From contig NC_092594.1 of assembly GCF_047663525.1 (NCBI RefSeq), positions 32,907,001 through 32,971,000 on the forward strand: a DNA stretch of 64,000 bases. Reading direction: 5' to 3'. The notes below the pieces were generated by a model. That model made no database searches, was not told the origin of the DNA, and worked only from the letters and a program-made list of their open reading frames with translations. A program made the position numbers and the translations under genes. Source of the stretch: Anas platyrhynchos. Taxonomy: Eukaryota; Chordata; Aves; Anseriformes; Anatidae. How positions within the stretch are numbered: the stretch's first letter is position 1; every line of letters begins with the position of its first letter. Positions 24,319 through 34,850 of the stretch are shown here, piece by piece.

Positions 24319-24784
24319 AGGCTCGGGGGCCGTGGGATCGCCGTGGGGCTGCTGTCACCCGGCCGGGGGACGGGGCGGCCACTTGCAGCCACTTTTTTTG
24401 GGGAATGAGGGGACCGAGAGGAGCAACTTGCAGAGAGTAACTCCTCTGAGAAAGCAGGAAACTTTTAGCCTGATGCTTTATCCTCAGGACGAGGGCTGAA
24501 AACCGATTTGTGCCACAGTGGTGTCTTTTGCTAAAAGGGGCGAGCGGTCCGGATCCCAACCCGAGGGCTGTTTTCCACAAAGGCTGAGCACCCGGCTGTA
24601 TTAAACGGGCATCCGTGCCCTAACAATGCTCCTCGGTGCAGCTCGCTCGTAACTGAGCTAATGAACCACAACAAAAAATCAAAACAGGAGAATCTGTCTA
24701 CTTATTTTCAATATGTATCATCCTGAAATGTGTTGTGGGTGCGTGACCACGCTCGAAAGAGTTCTCTGTCAATGCAGCCTCCAA

Positions 24785-24820
24785 AATTGAGAGAATCTCT
24801 CAATAATCTCTCTCTCAATT
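24785..24820. repeat. nested inverted repeat of TTGAGAGA/TCTCTCAA
   Basis: ATTGAGAGA (24786-24794) can pair with TCTCTCAAT (24796-24804) across one base, or AATTGAGAGA (24785-24794) with TCTCTCAATT (24811-24820) across 16 bases. Two mutually exclusive hairpins are therefore possible within the CDKN2C intron. Confidence 0.8.
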
Positions 24821-26668
24821 AAAACGGGGAGACTGCCTAATATTGATACCAGCGAAAATATATATATTATTCTGGATTTATGTTTGATTAAACATAAAAC
24901 CCAGCCTGTCTTCCCCTGTACTTTTTATTTCTGATGAAGTGTACCTATGCAGGCCTCAAATACATGTCCTGCCCTTATGGTCTCCGCAGAATTATTCAAT
25001 TGCTGCTCTCTCCTTCTCTGCCTCTCTCCCCAGAAGCGAAACTTTACAAAATCGGGGGCATTTGCAGTGCAGCTGTAGCCCTCGCCCAAACGGCATCACC
25101 TTTTTTATGGTTTTCTCCCCCCCGCATCTCTAAACGAAGCCTCCAGTCCCCTAGCCTGCCTTCCTCGAACATACAAAACTCCCACTTGAACCAAATACAT
25201 GTTTTGAATCCACAAATAACACAGCCTGGGCCCTCGAAAAGGGACTAAAATGTCCCGATTTTAGCAGAGAAAGAGGGATCACAATGCTCTTGTTTTCTTT
25301 TGCATCTTTTCCATCTCTGTTCAGAAGTGAAAGAAGTGGCACAAGAAGTGCACGGAGCATTGTGGCACAGATAAATGTCCTCCCCTGAATCCCTTTCTGC
25401 CTTATCTGCTGCTCTGCTCTTCTCTGGAGATAAAATAAATATACCGGGTTATTTTACACTCCAAAAGCTGCACAAATTATATTGATTATAGTGTTATTTT
25501 TTTTTTCTTAAAAAGCCAAATGCATATTTTTTCACAAGGAGAGGTTTTTAGCAAATGCCTTGTAGAAATTGTACATTATGCTAAATCTAATGCACTCTAA
25601 TATTAATTTGTGCTGATATATTATTTTTTTTGCAAGATTTTCAAATAATTTCTAAAGAAAAAAAATGATTATTTTTTTTCGAATTTGCCACTTGCAGTAA
25701 GACCAATTACAAGAACAGGAAAATACTGCCTATAGGTTGGAGAATATACATTACCATGTTAATTTCTTAGAGCCTTTGAGAAAACAAAAAATTAGGAATT
25801 TGGGGGAAATCGGTGCAAGCTGTTAAGCCCTAAATAAGAGAAATTTGCTTGCTAATTATAATAGTTTTATGATGCAATCAGGAAATTTTAAAGAGACATT
25901 TTTTTTTCTTGAGAGGAACAGTCAAAAAAAACAATAATTGTTTTTTTAAATAGGATTTTTTTAACAACATAATATAGCCATGGTTTACTGATAATAAAAT
26001 TATGGAACCATAATATAATACAGTGGTTTTAGGAGAAAAATGATGGAACTTTGAAACATTCCTTTTAACTTCCCCTTTTTGGGTGACATTATGAGAGTCA
26101 AATATTGGGGAGAAAAAATTCTTTAAGCATTTATTTTTCTTAGCAGACAGAACTATGGCACAGGACAAATATTTGCTTTATGATAATACACAGACAATGT
26201 AAACACCTGAGAGCTTATAAAAACACATTCTACATTTTCTATCGCCGAGGTAAAATATCTGTTCCTCGGAGACCCTGCATGTGATATTTAACAGCATCAG
26301 ACAATAAGGCAACGGTGTCTCAGTGCTCGTGCAAATAAAAGCGAGCCATACTTAATTTTGGCATGCTAAAAAAACGAGATAACTTGCTGGAAAAGAAGTC
26401 TCTGCAGCCCCCTTCCCCTCTGCCTGCTTCGGGCATTAATCTCTGTGAGCCAGAAAGCTATTGCCACCCGGATGATAACATCTTTCGTAATATTACTGAG
26501 GTCAGGGTGGGGAAAAAATTAAAAATAGATGTTGTGGCGTGTCGTTAGTTGTGTAGCAGGGCTGATTTCAGGACTGACACAGGGGGAGGTGAGGGCTGGG
26601 GGGCTGGGGCAGGCTGCAGCGAGGGGGGCAGCTCCCCGAGGTGTTCACCTCTCCTTTTTCTCCCCCAG

Positions 26669-27040
26669 GTAATGAAACTCGGCAATCCCGAAATTGCCCG
26701 GCGGTTGCTCATGAGCGGTGCGAACCCCGACCTGAAAGACAGTACCGGCTTCGCCGTGATTCACGACGTAGCCAGAGCGGGTTTTCTGGACACTTTGCAG
26801 ACTCTGCTGGAGTTTAAAGCCGACGTTAACATCGAGGATGCCGAGGGCAACCTGCCCCTGCACCTGGCCGCGCAGGAGGGCCACGTGCCGGTGGTGGAGT
26901 TCCTGCTGAAGAGCACGGCCAGCAAGGTGGGCCACCAGAACAAGCGGGGCGACACCGCCTACGACGTGGCCAAGCTCTACAAGCGCAGCGCCGTGCTCCG
27001 GCTTCTGGAGGGCGGCCGCCCCCCCGCCGCCACCGACTGA
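26669..27040 (+). CDS. CDKN2C: CDKN2C (p18-INK4c) coding exon 2, residues 44-166 and stop
   Basis: This exon completes p18-INK4c: 123 codons plus TGA, for 166 residues in total against 168 in human. It starts VMKLGNPEIARRLL after the acceptor CTCCCCCAG and carries ankyrin repeats 2 (end) to 5. Visible hallmarks are GANPDLKD, TGFAVIHDVARAGFLDTLQT, ADVNIEDAEGNLPLHLAA and GDTAYDVAKLY. GFAVIHD and LPLHLAA are the conserved INK4 repeat cores that pack against CDK4/6. The C-terminus (RLLEGGRPPAATD) is shorter and more Gly/Pro/Ala-rich than I recall in human. The second half has high GC at wobble positions, unlike the AT-richer exon 1. That fits the surrounding GC-rich block and is not a sign of transfer. 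No frameshift or early stop is present, so the gene looks intact. Confidence 0.97.
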   Translation, partial: VMKLGNPEIARRLLMSGANPDLKDSTGFAVIHDVARAGFLDTLQTLLEFKADVNIEDAEGNLPLHLAAQEGHVPVVEFLLKSTASKVGHQNKRGDTAYDVAKLYKRSAVLRLLEGGRPPAATD

Positions 27041-27970
27041 GGGGGGCCCGCCCGGACGCTGAGCCCGCCGGCCTCCTGCCTCCTTCTCCCCCCCAACCCA
27101 CCCCCAGCCTTTTAATAACGTCGGGACCCACCTTCCTCCTAGTTTGGCTTTTTTTTTTTTTTTTTTTTTTGGATAGCGCAAAGTCGGAGAAATTGCCGAG
27201 GTGGGTTTTTCTTTTTTTTCTTTTTTTTTTTTTTCCTTTATTTTCTTTCCCCTTTTTTTTTTTCTTTTTCTTTTTTTTTTTTTTTTTTTTAAAGGATGCA
27301 AATGGTCGAAATCCGCCCCGCCGGCAATTTCTGCCTCCCCTTCCCTCCCCATGTATATGTTGGTCACTCCTATGTAGCTTCCCACTAGCGGCTTCTCCCA
27401 ATTTACCTTAGCTCATTATTAATCCAAAAGCCACCTAGTCACCTGCTTCTCGGCGTGCTAAGGGCCCTCCTGCACCCCTCCGGGCTCCGCAGCCCCGGGG
27501 GGAGCGGGGAGCCGAGATTTGGGGCCCCGCGGGGCCCCGCAGCGGGCCAGGGGTGTCGCTTGGCAGCTGGGGGGGCTGCCTGCAGCTCGCCCTTACCAGG
27601 AGCTTGTAGACGTAGGGCGCTTACCTCTCCAGCTAGATGCCACTTCTCCCCTCTGTGTATTTAAACTCGCACCGAGCTGCTTTTCAGTTTAGTTACCAGG
27701 AACAACCTGAGCGGCGTTTTTCATTGCCAGAGGTTTCAAAGAGTTCAGCTTAGCGCTTCGTGTTCACTGTGCACTGGAGAATACAGTTTTTCTAGCTTCA
27801 AACCAGCAGATAACCATTGTCAGAGCAAAGAATGTCAGCAGGCTGTAACGCGACAAGATTTCTGGTCACTTAATAAGCTGAGCGCAGTCTAGATGCTCTT
27901 AAGAAACGATTGCTTTCCACCAGCTACTCTGTTTTGTCTGGGAAAAAAAATAAAATAACAATGGTAGATG
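27041..27970 (+). other. CDKN2C: probable CDKN2C 3' UTR
   Basis: Begins after the TGA. It carries T22 (27149-27170), a T-rich, C-interrupted stretch to T20 at 27271-27290, then ordinary sequence with a GC-rich patch at about 27,450-27,600. A polyadenylation hexamer lies at 27949-27954. Mammalian CDKN2C 3' UTRs are of similar order. The right end is an estimate. Confidence 0.5.
27949..27954 (+). terminator. CDKN2C: candidate polyadenylation signal AATAAA
   Basis: First AATAAA on the plus strand after the CDKN2C stop, about 0.9 kb downstream. It lies in an A-rich run, so it may be coincidental. An ATTAAA at about 28,487 is an alternative. Confidence 0.4.
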
Positions 27971-28539
27971 CCTCTCACAAAACATGAATATTTGAATATG
28001 GTGAAACTGAGGAAGCAACACGTTTGGTCTTTGTAGAGTTCTATTATTCCTTGTACCTAAAAACCAATTTAACCCTTGAAAATGTTCCCTTGCAATGTAG
28101 TTGAGTGTATTCACAAGACCAAACCTCATTTCCCTCTCCGGCTGCAAGGGGAGCTGAGGATGCTCAGCGCCTTGTCGGGGGAGTGTAGCAGGAAACAACG
28201 TTGGTACAGAGGTGCTCGACAGATGGGCAGTTGAAAGTGGATAATTTTGGATAATCTAATTTTTAATGGCACAAAATAGTTTTTACATCAACGTAAAATG
28301 AGTAGATAGCTACAAAACAGCACTTAAAAGAGGAGAGAGCGTATATTAGTTTGCGTTTTCTCTCTTAAAAAAAAATATTTTAGCCCCACGGAATCAGTCA
28401 CTGTTGTTTTTAAGTAAAAAAATTAATAATTTCCTGCAAGTGTCCGCGCCGTTACCGTACTCTGTGTCACGCTGCTGTGTTTTCTGATTAAAAACCTCTG
28501 CGAAACGTAAAGCTCTGCGCGCGTCCCTTCTTACCTCTG
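27971..28539. other. spacer downstream of CDKN2C
   Basis: AT-rich to average sequence with no recognisable exon, repeat family or RNA gene. It separates the probable CDKN2C 3' end from the next GC-rich block. Confidence 0.5.
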
Positions 28540-30810
28540 CCGGCCAGGGCCGTGCGGGCAGGGCCGTGCCCCGCATCGCTCCCGGGCCCCGCAGCCCCCC
28601 GCAGCCCCCCGCAGCCGGAGGCCAGCACCGGGCGGCGAGGGGCCCCCGCCCGGCTTCTCCTTCACCTCTGCCATGGAAGAAGTCCATCCAAGACCTGTCC
28701 CGAGCTCCGCCAGCCTCCCACTTACGCCGTGCCCAAGTTTTACCGGTGGCTGGAGGAAACAACTGGTTTCCCGAGAAAAAAAACCGCCCCGCCTAGGCAG
28801 AAGTAGCGGCTTTTATTGCGTGCCAGAAGGTCCCGTTTGAAGCAGGGCTGCTTTACATCCCGGGCAAGCCTATAGCTCCGGCGGGTGAGTCACGGCCATG
28901 CTACGGCCGGTTTAAAGGTAAGCAGCCAGCGCTTTCCCAGCTGCCTGCTGCCTGTGAGCGGCTCTGTTCGTGGGCAGCAGCACCCTGCAGGAGGGCCCGG
29001 GGTCTGCCCCAGGACCCCCCCGGGGCCGTCCCCAAAGAGCCGGGCTCTGCAAAGCGGCGGGGGCTGCGGGAACGCCGGCGCCGAGTTACCGGGAGATGCG
29101 AAAAGGCAGCGTGGGAGACAGAACGAAATGTTACCGAGAGCTTCGCTCGGGGCGGAAAACAACAGAGAGGCGACTTTCCCGGGCAGGAGCAGAGCCCAGG
29201 AACGGGGAGCACCCAGCGCAGCACCCAGCCGGGGTGCCCGAGCAGCCAAAACCCCAGCGGGCACCCAGCGGGCGGGCGGCGGGGGGGCACCGCCGGGCAC
29301 CGGCCCGGATCCGAGCTGAGCTGGGCACAAACGTGGGCACGGAGCCCCGTGCCCTGCTCGGGGCTGCCGGGACGAGCACTTGGCCTTCGCTTCCCGGGGA
29401 TCCCGGGGGGGACGGCGCGGTCCCGCCGAGCTGGGCAGGTCCCGGGGGATGCTGGAGGCAGCGCTCGGTCCCCGGGGACGGGCGAGGTGCGGGGGCACCG
29501 GGGTGTCCCCGGCTCCGCGGCCAGCCCCGGGCACGGCGGGGGAGCGGCGCGGCGAGGAGCCAGCCCCGTAGCAAGAGGCGCTGCGTGGCTGCCGGGCGGA
29601 AAGGGTTAAAGCGGCCGCAAAAAAAAAAGCCGCTTTTTGGGGGCTTTCGGGAGGCAGAAAGGTGGCTTGTCCCCGAACGGACCTGGCAAGCCGGGAGCAG
29701 GCAGACGTTAGGATCCGCTGAGCGCGGTGAAATTGCCACGGGGGATTAAAAAAAAGAATAATAATTTATAAAATAAAAAAGCCAAAGGGCTTTTCTTTTT
29801 TTTTTTTTCCCAAGAGGGGAAAACTGCCCGTGTATTTCTGGGGGCTGCGTGGCGGGGCGAAGAGGGGGGGGGAAGCCGGGCAGAAAACGAAGGCGAGCGG
29901 GCGGGCTGAGCCGGGCAGGGCTCTCTCCGTCCCCGAGGAGCCGCAGCCCGTCCCGGCGCTGCCTGCCCCGGGGCACAAGCTCTCAAAATGTCGGTGTCGG
30001 CCCAGGGCTCCCCGGGGCGGCGGGGGTCGGGCGCCGAGGTGCGGGGCGGCTCGGGCCGGCCCCGGGGGCCGCGCCGCGCCGGGGCGGGCTGGGGAGGGAA
30101 GGGGGGGGCCCGCCCGGCTCCGAAACCGTTAGGTTGTCTTCTACGGCTCCTTTCCCCTTTCTCTTCCTGTCCAAATATTTTTAAATTTACGCGCCTTAAA
30201 TAACAGTCTGATTTTATTTAGTTAGTTTCCTCCGCCGCCGCTTCGCCCCGGCCCCCCCCCGCCGCCAGGGGCCTGGGGCGGCCGCAGCGCAGCGCCCGGC
30301 GCCGCCACCGCCACCTTCCCGCCGCCGCTCCGCTCCTCCCCGGCCGTTTTTTTCTTTTTATTTTCCCCTCTTTCGCACTTCTTTCTACCCCCTTATTTTT
30401 TATTTCCCCTTCCCTCGTTTTTTTTTTCCTTTTTCCCCTTTCCCTCCCTCTCCCCGAGGACTCGGCACCAGCCCCGACGCCTCTCCGCCCCCGAGCCGCG
30501 GTGAGTACAGCGCCGGGCCCCGCACAGCCCGGGGGGACAGCGGCGACACGGCCCGGGGGAAGGAAGGGGGGGGCTGGCTGCAGCCTCCTGCTCACCGCCG
30601 GACCCCCCCCGGCACCCCGGGGCTGCAGCAGCATCTCCCCCCGCAGCCTCCCTGCAGCAGGGCTGGAAGAGGAGCTGCAGGGCTGCCCGTCCTCGGCTCC
30701 CCGCACACCCCCGGAGCAAGGTGTCTCTCCCTGCGAGAGCTTTTTCTCGCCGCCTGTTGCATTTTGAAATTATAGGCAGGAGAAGGAAGGGGAAGGGGGG
30801 GGGGGGGCAC
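28540..30810. promoter_or_regulatory. orphan GC-rich, CpG-rich block (possible promoter)
   Basis: About 2.2 kb of CpG-rich DNA starting about 1.5 kb past the CDKN2C stop, which no recognised gene explains. It includes a polypyrimidine stretch at about 30,340-30,455, G13 at 30795-30807 and a strong donor-like site at 30,501. Open frames of up to about 259 codons occur on both strands, but they are Gly/Arg/Pro/Ala-rich, overlap each other and show no domain, so I reject them as genes. The block could be a promoter of an unannotated non-coding transcript, an upstream exon of a more distant gene, or a CDKN2C regulatory island. Confidence 0.55.
30501..30509 (+). other. strong 5' splice-donor-like site
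   Basis: GCG followed by GTGAGTACA is close to the ideal vertebrate donor. It lies inside the orphan GC-rich block, just after a pyrimidine-rich, possibly 5'-leader-like region. It would fit the end of a first exon at 30,500 on the plus strand. No partner acceptor can be assigned. Confidence 0.35.
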
Positions 30811-33800
30811 CCCCGCTGCTCGGTTTCTGGGTCGCAGGGGCAAGGAAATTGCCTGCGGATGGGAGCTGCGCCGCATGCTGCTGATGGCCAGATGTGCCAA
30901 GGCTCCGCAGCCCTCCTTTACAGGGGAAAGGAGAGAAAGAAAAAAAAAAAAACTTCTGCCATGGCACGGAGCAGTAAGATGGCTTCTTGCCTTCTGAAGA
31001 AGCACCAAGTGCAGATCAGCAGGGACATTTCTCAGGGCTGAGCGGTCCTGCTGGCCTTTTTATACTGATTTTTCACTGTTTGCATCACCTTTAAGCACAT
31101 TATCAGATATTTTGGGCAAAGCGAGGAAACTACCAGGAGCAGACCTCTTGTACGGTGGATACTTCAGATAACCTTGACCTTGCACCATCCAGGAGGTTAA
31201 TCCTACAGGGAAAGCAGGGAAACAGCCAGGCACCTGTCAAAGCCCAAGCGAGGTCTATCTACTCTTGGAGTGGGGTTAAAATGGCTTCAGAGGGGCACAA
31301 AACAGGGGACACAGAGGGGCCAGAGGACAAAACCTGGAGCTTGCTGGCAGAATTCAGTCCAATGCCTGCAGGACCCCACCTTCACTCACTCAGCACCAGC
31401 AGCAGTGCTGAGCTCAGGCTGCAGAAAGGGTAAATTCCCTCTGAAAGAGACTGAATCAGCCAAAAGTGTAATCAGCTTCTCAGGGAAGTGCAAGACCACT
31501 GAGCCATGCTTCCAGTTGCGTTTCTTTGTTCCTCTGTAACTGCTTTCTGATATTTGTAGCAGTAAATAGGAGGGCCGCTAGTATTTAGGAACATTTTTAA
31601 CAAAATAAAAAAATGCTTGATTCTGTGTGAGAAAACAGATTTTGCTTCACACTGCAGCCACTGAGAGGCTAAAGTCGATTCCCAGCTCCTGCTGGAAGCC
31701 TTTCCTCAGCAGGCAGTGCCTCTCAGGATGGTTTTTCTCTCTTGCTGCACCCTGAGAGCAGGAAAGGGGCAGCCCTTGCGTGGCACTGCAGCCCTGCTCA
31801 CCCCACAATATTGAGGTTCCTATCAACACAGCAGTATTTTAATGGACACTGTTCTGCACAGAGATGATGAACACTTAAATGAAAATACACTCGCACAGCA
31901 CAAGCCACAAGAAAAAGCGACATCCTGTATGAAAACGAAGTATCCAGAAGCTTTTCAGAGTCTGACCCTAATGCAGTACAACTTGGTGCACATCACATTT
32001 ATATGCAGAGTATATGGCAGGCTCCTGCTCTGGCTAAGTGTAATTTTTTGGGAGTGAGGATCCCTTTTAGGCCGTAAGTTACTGACATCCATTCTGATGT
32101 AAATCGGGAGATTTGGATGCACCCTGGCAGACCCCGCAGGGTGCTTTCTCCTCCAGGGGCCGTGGCGCTGAGGTGCTGCAGGACCACCCGAACACCTGCA
32201 CTGCTGCATGGGGCGTGTGGGGATGGAGGCAGGCTAGCACGCTGTGAGCTTTTGCTCATATTTAGAAATGCTGGAGAGCAGGCAGAGAAGGTTTCAGCCT
32301 GCCCTGGCTAAAACAGCAGCAGGCCTGCAAAGTGGGCTGTTAATTGCAGATCCTTCCTACAGAGCAGGCTTCCTAAACCTCCCGAAAGGAGCAGGGCTCT
32401 GCTGGAAAAAGCAGCTCCGTGCCTGGGGATCCTCTGGTCCCTTGGGGTGCAGCTGGAGGTGCACAGGCAAAGCTGCACTTAACCTCCCTAAGGAAACATT
32501 GTAGAAAACATCTGTTAAAGAGGAAAGTACGTTTGTTTGATGAACACTGATACCACCTCCTTGCACCAACGTGTGTAGTGTGATGTCTGTGGATTTCTCA
32601 GATGTATTTTGCTTTCGCTACTGTAAAATAAGAGCTATAGGCAAAAGGCTATGCTACACCACGTAGTCACAGTGTTCACAGTCCAGCAGTGTATGCTTGT
32701 ATTGAAGAGAACAACAATTTCCTTCCTGTACGAGCACTTTAATTTATAGAAACATACTGTTTTGTGTAAAGAAGGTGGTAGATAATTAACTGTATTCATT
32801 TAATCTAATTATAGGCCTCTGAGGCAAAAAGCTGACACTTTTCATTGTGGTATATTCAGAGAAGTTAATTGAAAAAACATTGCAGCCACAAGGCATAACA
32901 TGCCCATCGTATATTTGATACTAATTCTTTTTTTTTTTTTTTTTTTCCAAAAATGGGATGAATCTGATGCTCATTAGAGATAAGGTTTGCTGTTACTCGC
33001 TGGAGTAGGGCAGATTCTGTGAAAGCCTGTTATGCAATGCTGCACTGCACTGCAATATCTCTGCAATTCCAGAGCTAACCACAGACAACTTAATTTGCCA
33101 AATTGCGAGATGGTTTTGTAATGTACACAAGTATCTATTACAAATTAAGAAAAGATTGAATGCATTTTTAGCTGGGACGTAGGTCAGAATTTGAACAGAG
33201 ATCTGCTTCAAGAAGCGATGGGTCAATGTGTCAGCTCCTCGCTCTCATTAACCCCCCAGACAAGAATTTTTAGGAGGAACCAAGTAATCACACCACTAGC
33301 AGTGGTTTATTAGCAGTTCATCTGTGTTTTGAAGTTATCAATATTACAAAGAGATAAACGCACAGCAAATCAGCACGAGCAACTCCCGATTGTATCAAAA
33401 TAAATACATGTCAGACCATTTGCTGTTTCTGAGTAATTTTTCCTACCACCTGATACACACCAGCAACTTCATCTTCTGACTGGGCTGCTACTTTCATTCT
33501 CGAAAGGAAAGGAAAGCAGCTGAGCTCTGCACAGCTTGCCTTCCAGATGAAAGGCACTGAGCAGCCCAAACGTGCCGGCTGTGGGGAGAGGGCTGCCCGT
33601 TTCTGCTAAAGAAACCCCAACCCCTGAACTAAATTCTTCCAAATACCACCCCTTTCCCCCTGCTTTATCAACAGAGGAGTGCAGCTGACTGTGTTTCTGC
33701 AGTCCTGACAGCACCAGGGCACTCCACACCCGCTCGGGTCCCCCCTGCCTGCTGGCCCAGCGGCCTCCAGTTCTGGGGTCTGGGGTTGTGCATGGCCCCC

Positions 33801-34309
33801 CCCAGCCAGCCCCTCCTGCTGCTGCCGTCCCCAGCCCTGGCTGCTCCTGGCTGCAAGGGACAAACCCTTGCAAAGGCAGCTCTGCCCCCCTGTGAGGAAG
33901 CCTGCCGAATTACTGCAGTGATGGTGCAAGTGCTCTTAGGTGGTCAACAAGCACAGGGAAATGCGTTGCTGGCAGCCCTACCTATGGGTCTAAGAGCACT
34001 GTAAGGATTTTCAAACGTATTTTACAGAAATCATTTTTACTGTGATTAAGAAAGAAGCCTGTTGCACTTAAGCCATTCGAATGTTTGTTAACAAAGGCAG
34101 AGGAAGTCTGAAAAGTAAACAGAGTAACATTCAGTCACCTTAAATCTGGTGCTCTGCCTCAAGAGCTCCGGAATATTCAACAAAGAAGCTTTTTAACAAG
34201 AAAAAAAAAAAAGTGGGTTGCAATAGGAGTTAGTCATACCCAGTTCCTATTCTTATACCATTCAAGATAAATCACAATTTGCATTGCTGTCTAACTCAAA
34301 ACCTCAGCC

Positions 34310-34850
34310 TATGCTTGGGGTTCATGCTGCTCTCACACTCCTCCCCCCTCAGTACTCTTGGCTAATGTCCTCCAGCCTGGCACCTGCCTTTTCCTTTCCC
34401 CTCTTGGCAGTTTTCAGGGTATCACCAGCTCTTGCTCTCCCACACCTCAGTTTTCCCTACCTCCATTCCTTGCTTCTGCCTTCTTGCACTCTGCATTTTA
34501 TTTTCACCTCCTGGCTTTCTCAGTTCCATCAGTACATCACCTTGGCTCACCCTCTTACTGTTTCGTAATTATTTTCCCTGGCATCTCTCTCTCCATTGTG
34601 CTTATTAACCTCCTCACCTATCGACCGCATCCCTTCCACCCTGCCCAGCGGAATCTCATCATATCTTCATCTTCACTTTGTTCCCAGTCTCAAAGACTCG
34701 TTAAGTTCCTTCCCCACCCGCCTGCTGCCCACGCTGCCCCACTTGCCCAGGACCTTTCTCCACCACAGGCCATGCTGCACGCTCCCCGCAGCCGAACCTG
34801 GGCAAGCTCCCTCGGCGCAGGCCGCCCTTTGGAGGACATAGCTGCCTAAA
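34310..34850 (+). other. pyrimidine-rich, stop-poor stretch
   Basis: About 540 bases with strong C/T bias on the plus strand. Two overlapping plus-strand frames are open (94 codons at 34284-34568; 163 codons at 34358-34849). The translation is Ser/Pro/Leu/His-rich, without a domain or signal I recognise. TAA, TAG and TGA are rare in C/T-rich DNA, so the open frames need no coding explanation. Confidence 0.5.

Larger units (their letters stand above)
23181..26668 (+). other. CDKN2C: CDKN2C intron between the two coding exons
   Basis: A 3,488-base intron, donor GTTGGTAT and acceptor TTTTTCTCCCCCAG. Its first half holds a C14 run (23560-23573), an E2F-like site at 24311 and a small inverted repeat at 24785-24820. 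From about 25,400 to 26,350 it is strongly AT-rich with no repeat I recognise. That segment could contain conserved regulatory sequence, but this needs alignment. No further coding exon is seen. Confidence 0.9.

Noticed and set aside
26645..27401. 246- and 191-codon minus-strand frames over CDKN2C exon 2 and its T tracts
   Set aside because: They are antisense shadows of the ankyrin exon followed by polylysine from the T tracts.
28970..29749. A 259-codon plus-strand frame and overlapping 214- and 202-codon minus-strand frames in the orphan GC-rich block
   Set aside because: Stop codons are rare in GC-rich DNA. The frames overlap on both strands, are Gly/Arg/Pro/Ala-rich and match no family I know.
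34358..34849. A 163-codon plus-strand frame
   Set aside because: It lies in C/T-rich DNA with a second overlapping plus-strand frame also open; no domain, no convincing splice or promoter context.
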